NCBI GenBank assembly: GCA_013043945.1
Contig: JABEUW010000249.1
Location: 1 to 5,605, forward strand
DNA from: Vulcanimicrobiota bacterium
Lineage (GTDB): Bacteria; Vulcanimicrobiota; Vulcanimicrobiia; Vulcanimicrobiales; Vulcanimicrobiaceae
Direction of reading: 5' to 3'
DNA length: 5,605 bases
Positions 5,553 to 5,605 of the stretch are shown one piece after another (within the stretch, counting starts at the first letter, position 1; the number at the start of each line of letters is the position of its first letter). The notes under the pieces are model-generated. The model saw only the letters and a list, made by a program, of their open reading frames with translations, was not told where the DNA came from and did no database searches. The position numbers were made by a program, and so were the translations under genes.

Positions 5553-5581
5553 ATTCTACCCGGGAACAGGGGCAGCGTCAA
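5553..5581 (-). promoter_or_regulatory. Sigma70-type promoter of rplM-rpsI
   Basis: TTGACG (5581-5576) as the -35 box, a spacer of exactly 17 bases, and TAGAAT (5558-5553) as the -10 box, each one mismatch from consensus. Transcription would start near 5548-5545, giving a leader of about 70 bases before the rplM ATG. It is the best promoter in the window and stands out in very GC-rich DNA. No other convincing promoter is seen before the downstream genes, so it may also drive the DUF3810 and flagellar genes. Confidence 0.75.
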
Positions 5582-5605
5582 GCGCCACGGAGGCAGGGAG
5601 CCCCG

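Overview
The window is one GC-rich bacterial stretch (strong bias for G/C third positions, many GCG/CGC/GATCG words) in which every supported gene lies on the minus strand, so it reads right to left. Three blocks follow each other: (1) a ribosomal protein pair, rplM (L13) and rpsI (S9), behind a good sigma70-type promoter with a short leader; (2) a membrane protein of the DUF3810 type with an HExxH metal-binding motif; (3) a tightly packed flagellar basal-body and export cluster, flgB-flgC-fliE-fliF-fliH-fliI, whose last gene runs off the left edge. No RNA genes, mobile elements, CRISPR arrays or integration sites were seen. No gene-free stretch is longer than the 128 bases upstream of rplM.

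The genes are packed as one transcription unit: L13/S9 overlap by 4 bases, flgB/flgC and flgC/fliE overlap by 4, fliE/fliF and fliF/fliH are separated by one base, and fliH/fliI overlap by 4 or 13. The only convincing promoter is in front of rplM. The gap between the DUF3810 gene and flgB is about 45 bases and holds a perfect 7-bp hairpin but no convincing promoter. The flagellar genes may therefore be read, at least in part, from the ribosomal-protein promoter.

The main unusual point is that the flagellar module looks reduced and rearranged. FlgB is only about 69 residues, FlgC 110, FliH 175 and FliF 487. FliI starts about 26 residues late compared with Salmonella FliI and so lacks the usual FliH-binding N-terminal helix. 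The fliG gene, normally between fliF and fliH, is absent. In its place the C-terminus of FliF, after the second membrane helix, carries about 60 residues that resemble the FliG middle domain. This suggests a FliF-FliG(M) fusion. A second oddity is that the DUF3810 reading frame contains family-like sequence well upstream of its first ATG/GTG/TTG, so it may use a non-standard start codon.

The organism cannot be fixed from sequence alone. A GC-rich, flagellated, deep-branching bacterium with divergent basal-body proteins is suggested; a Vulcanimicrobiota (Eremiobacterota/WPS-2)-like lineage is a low-confidence guess.
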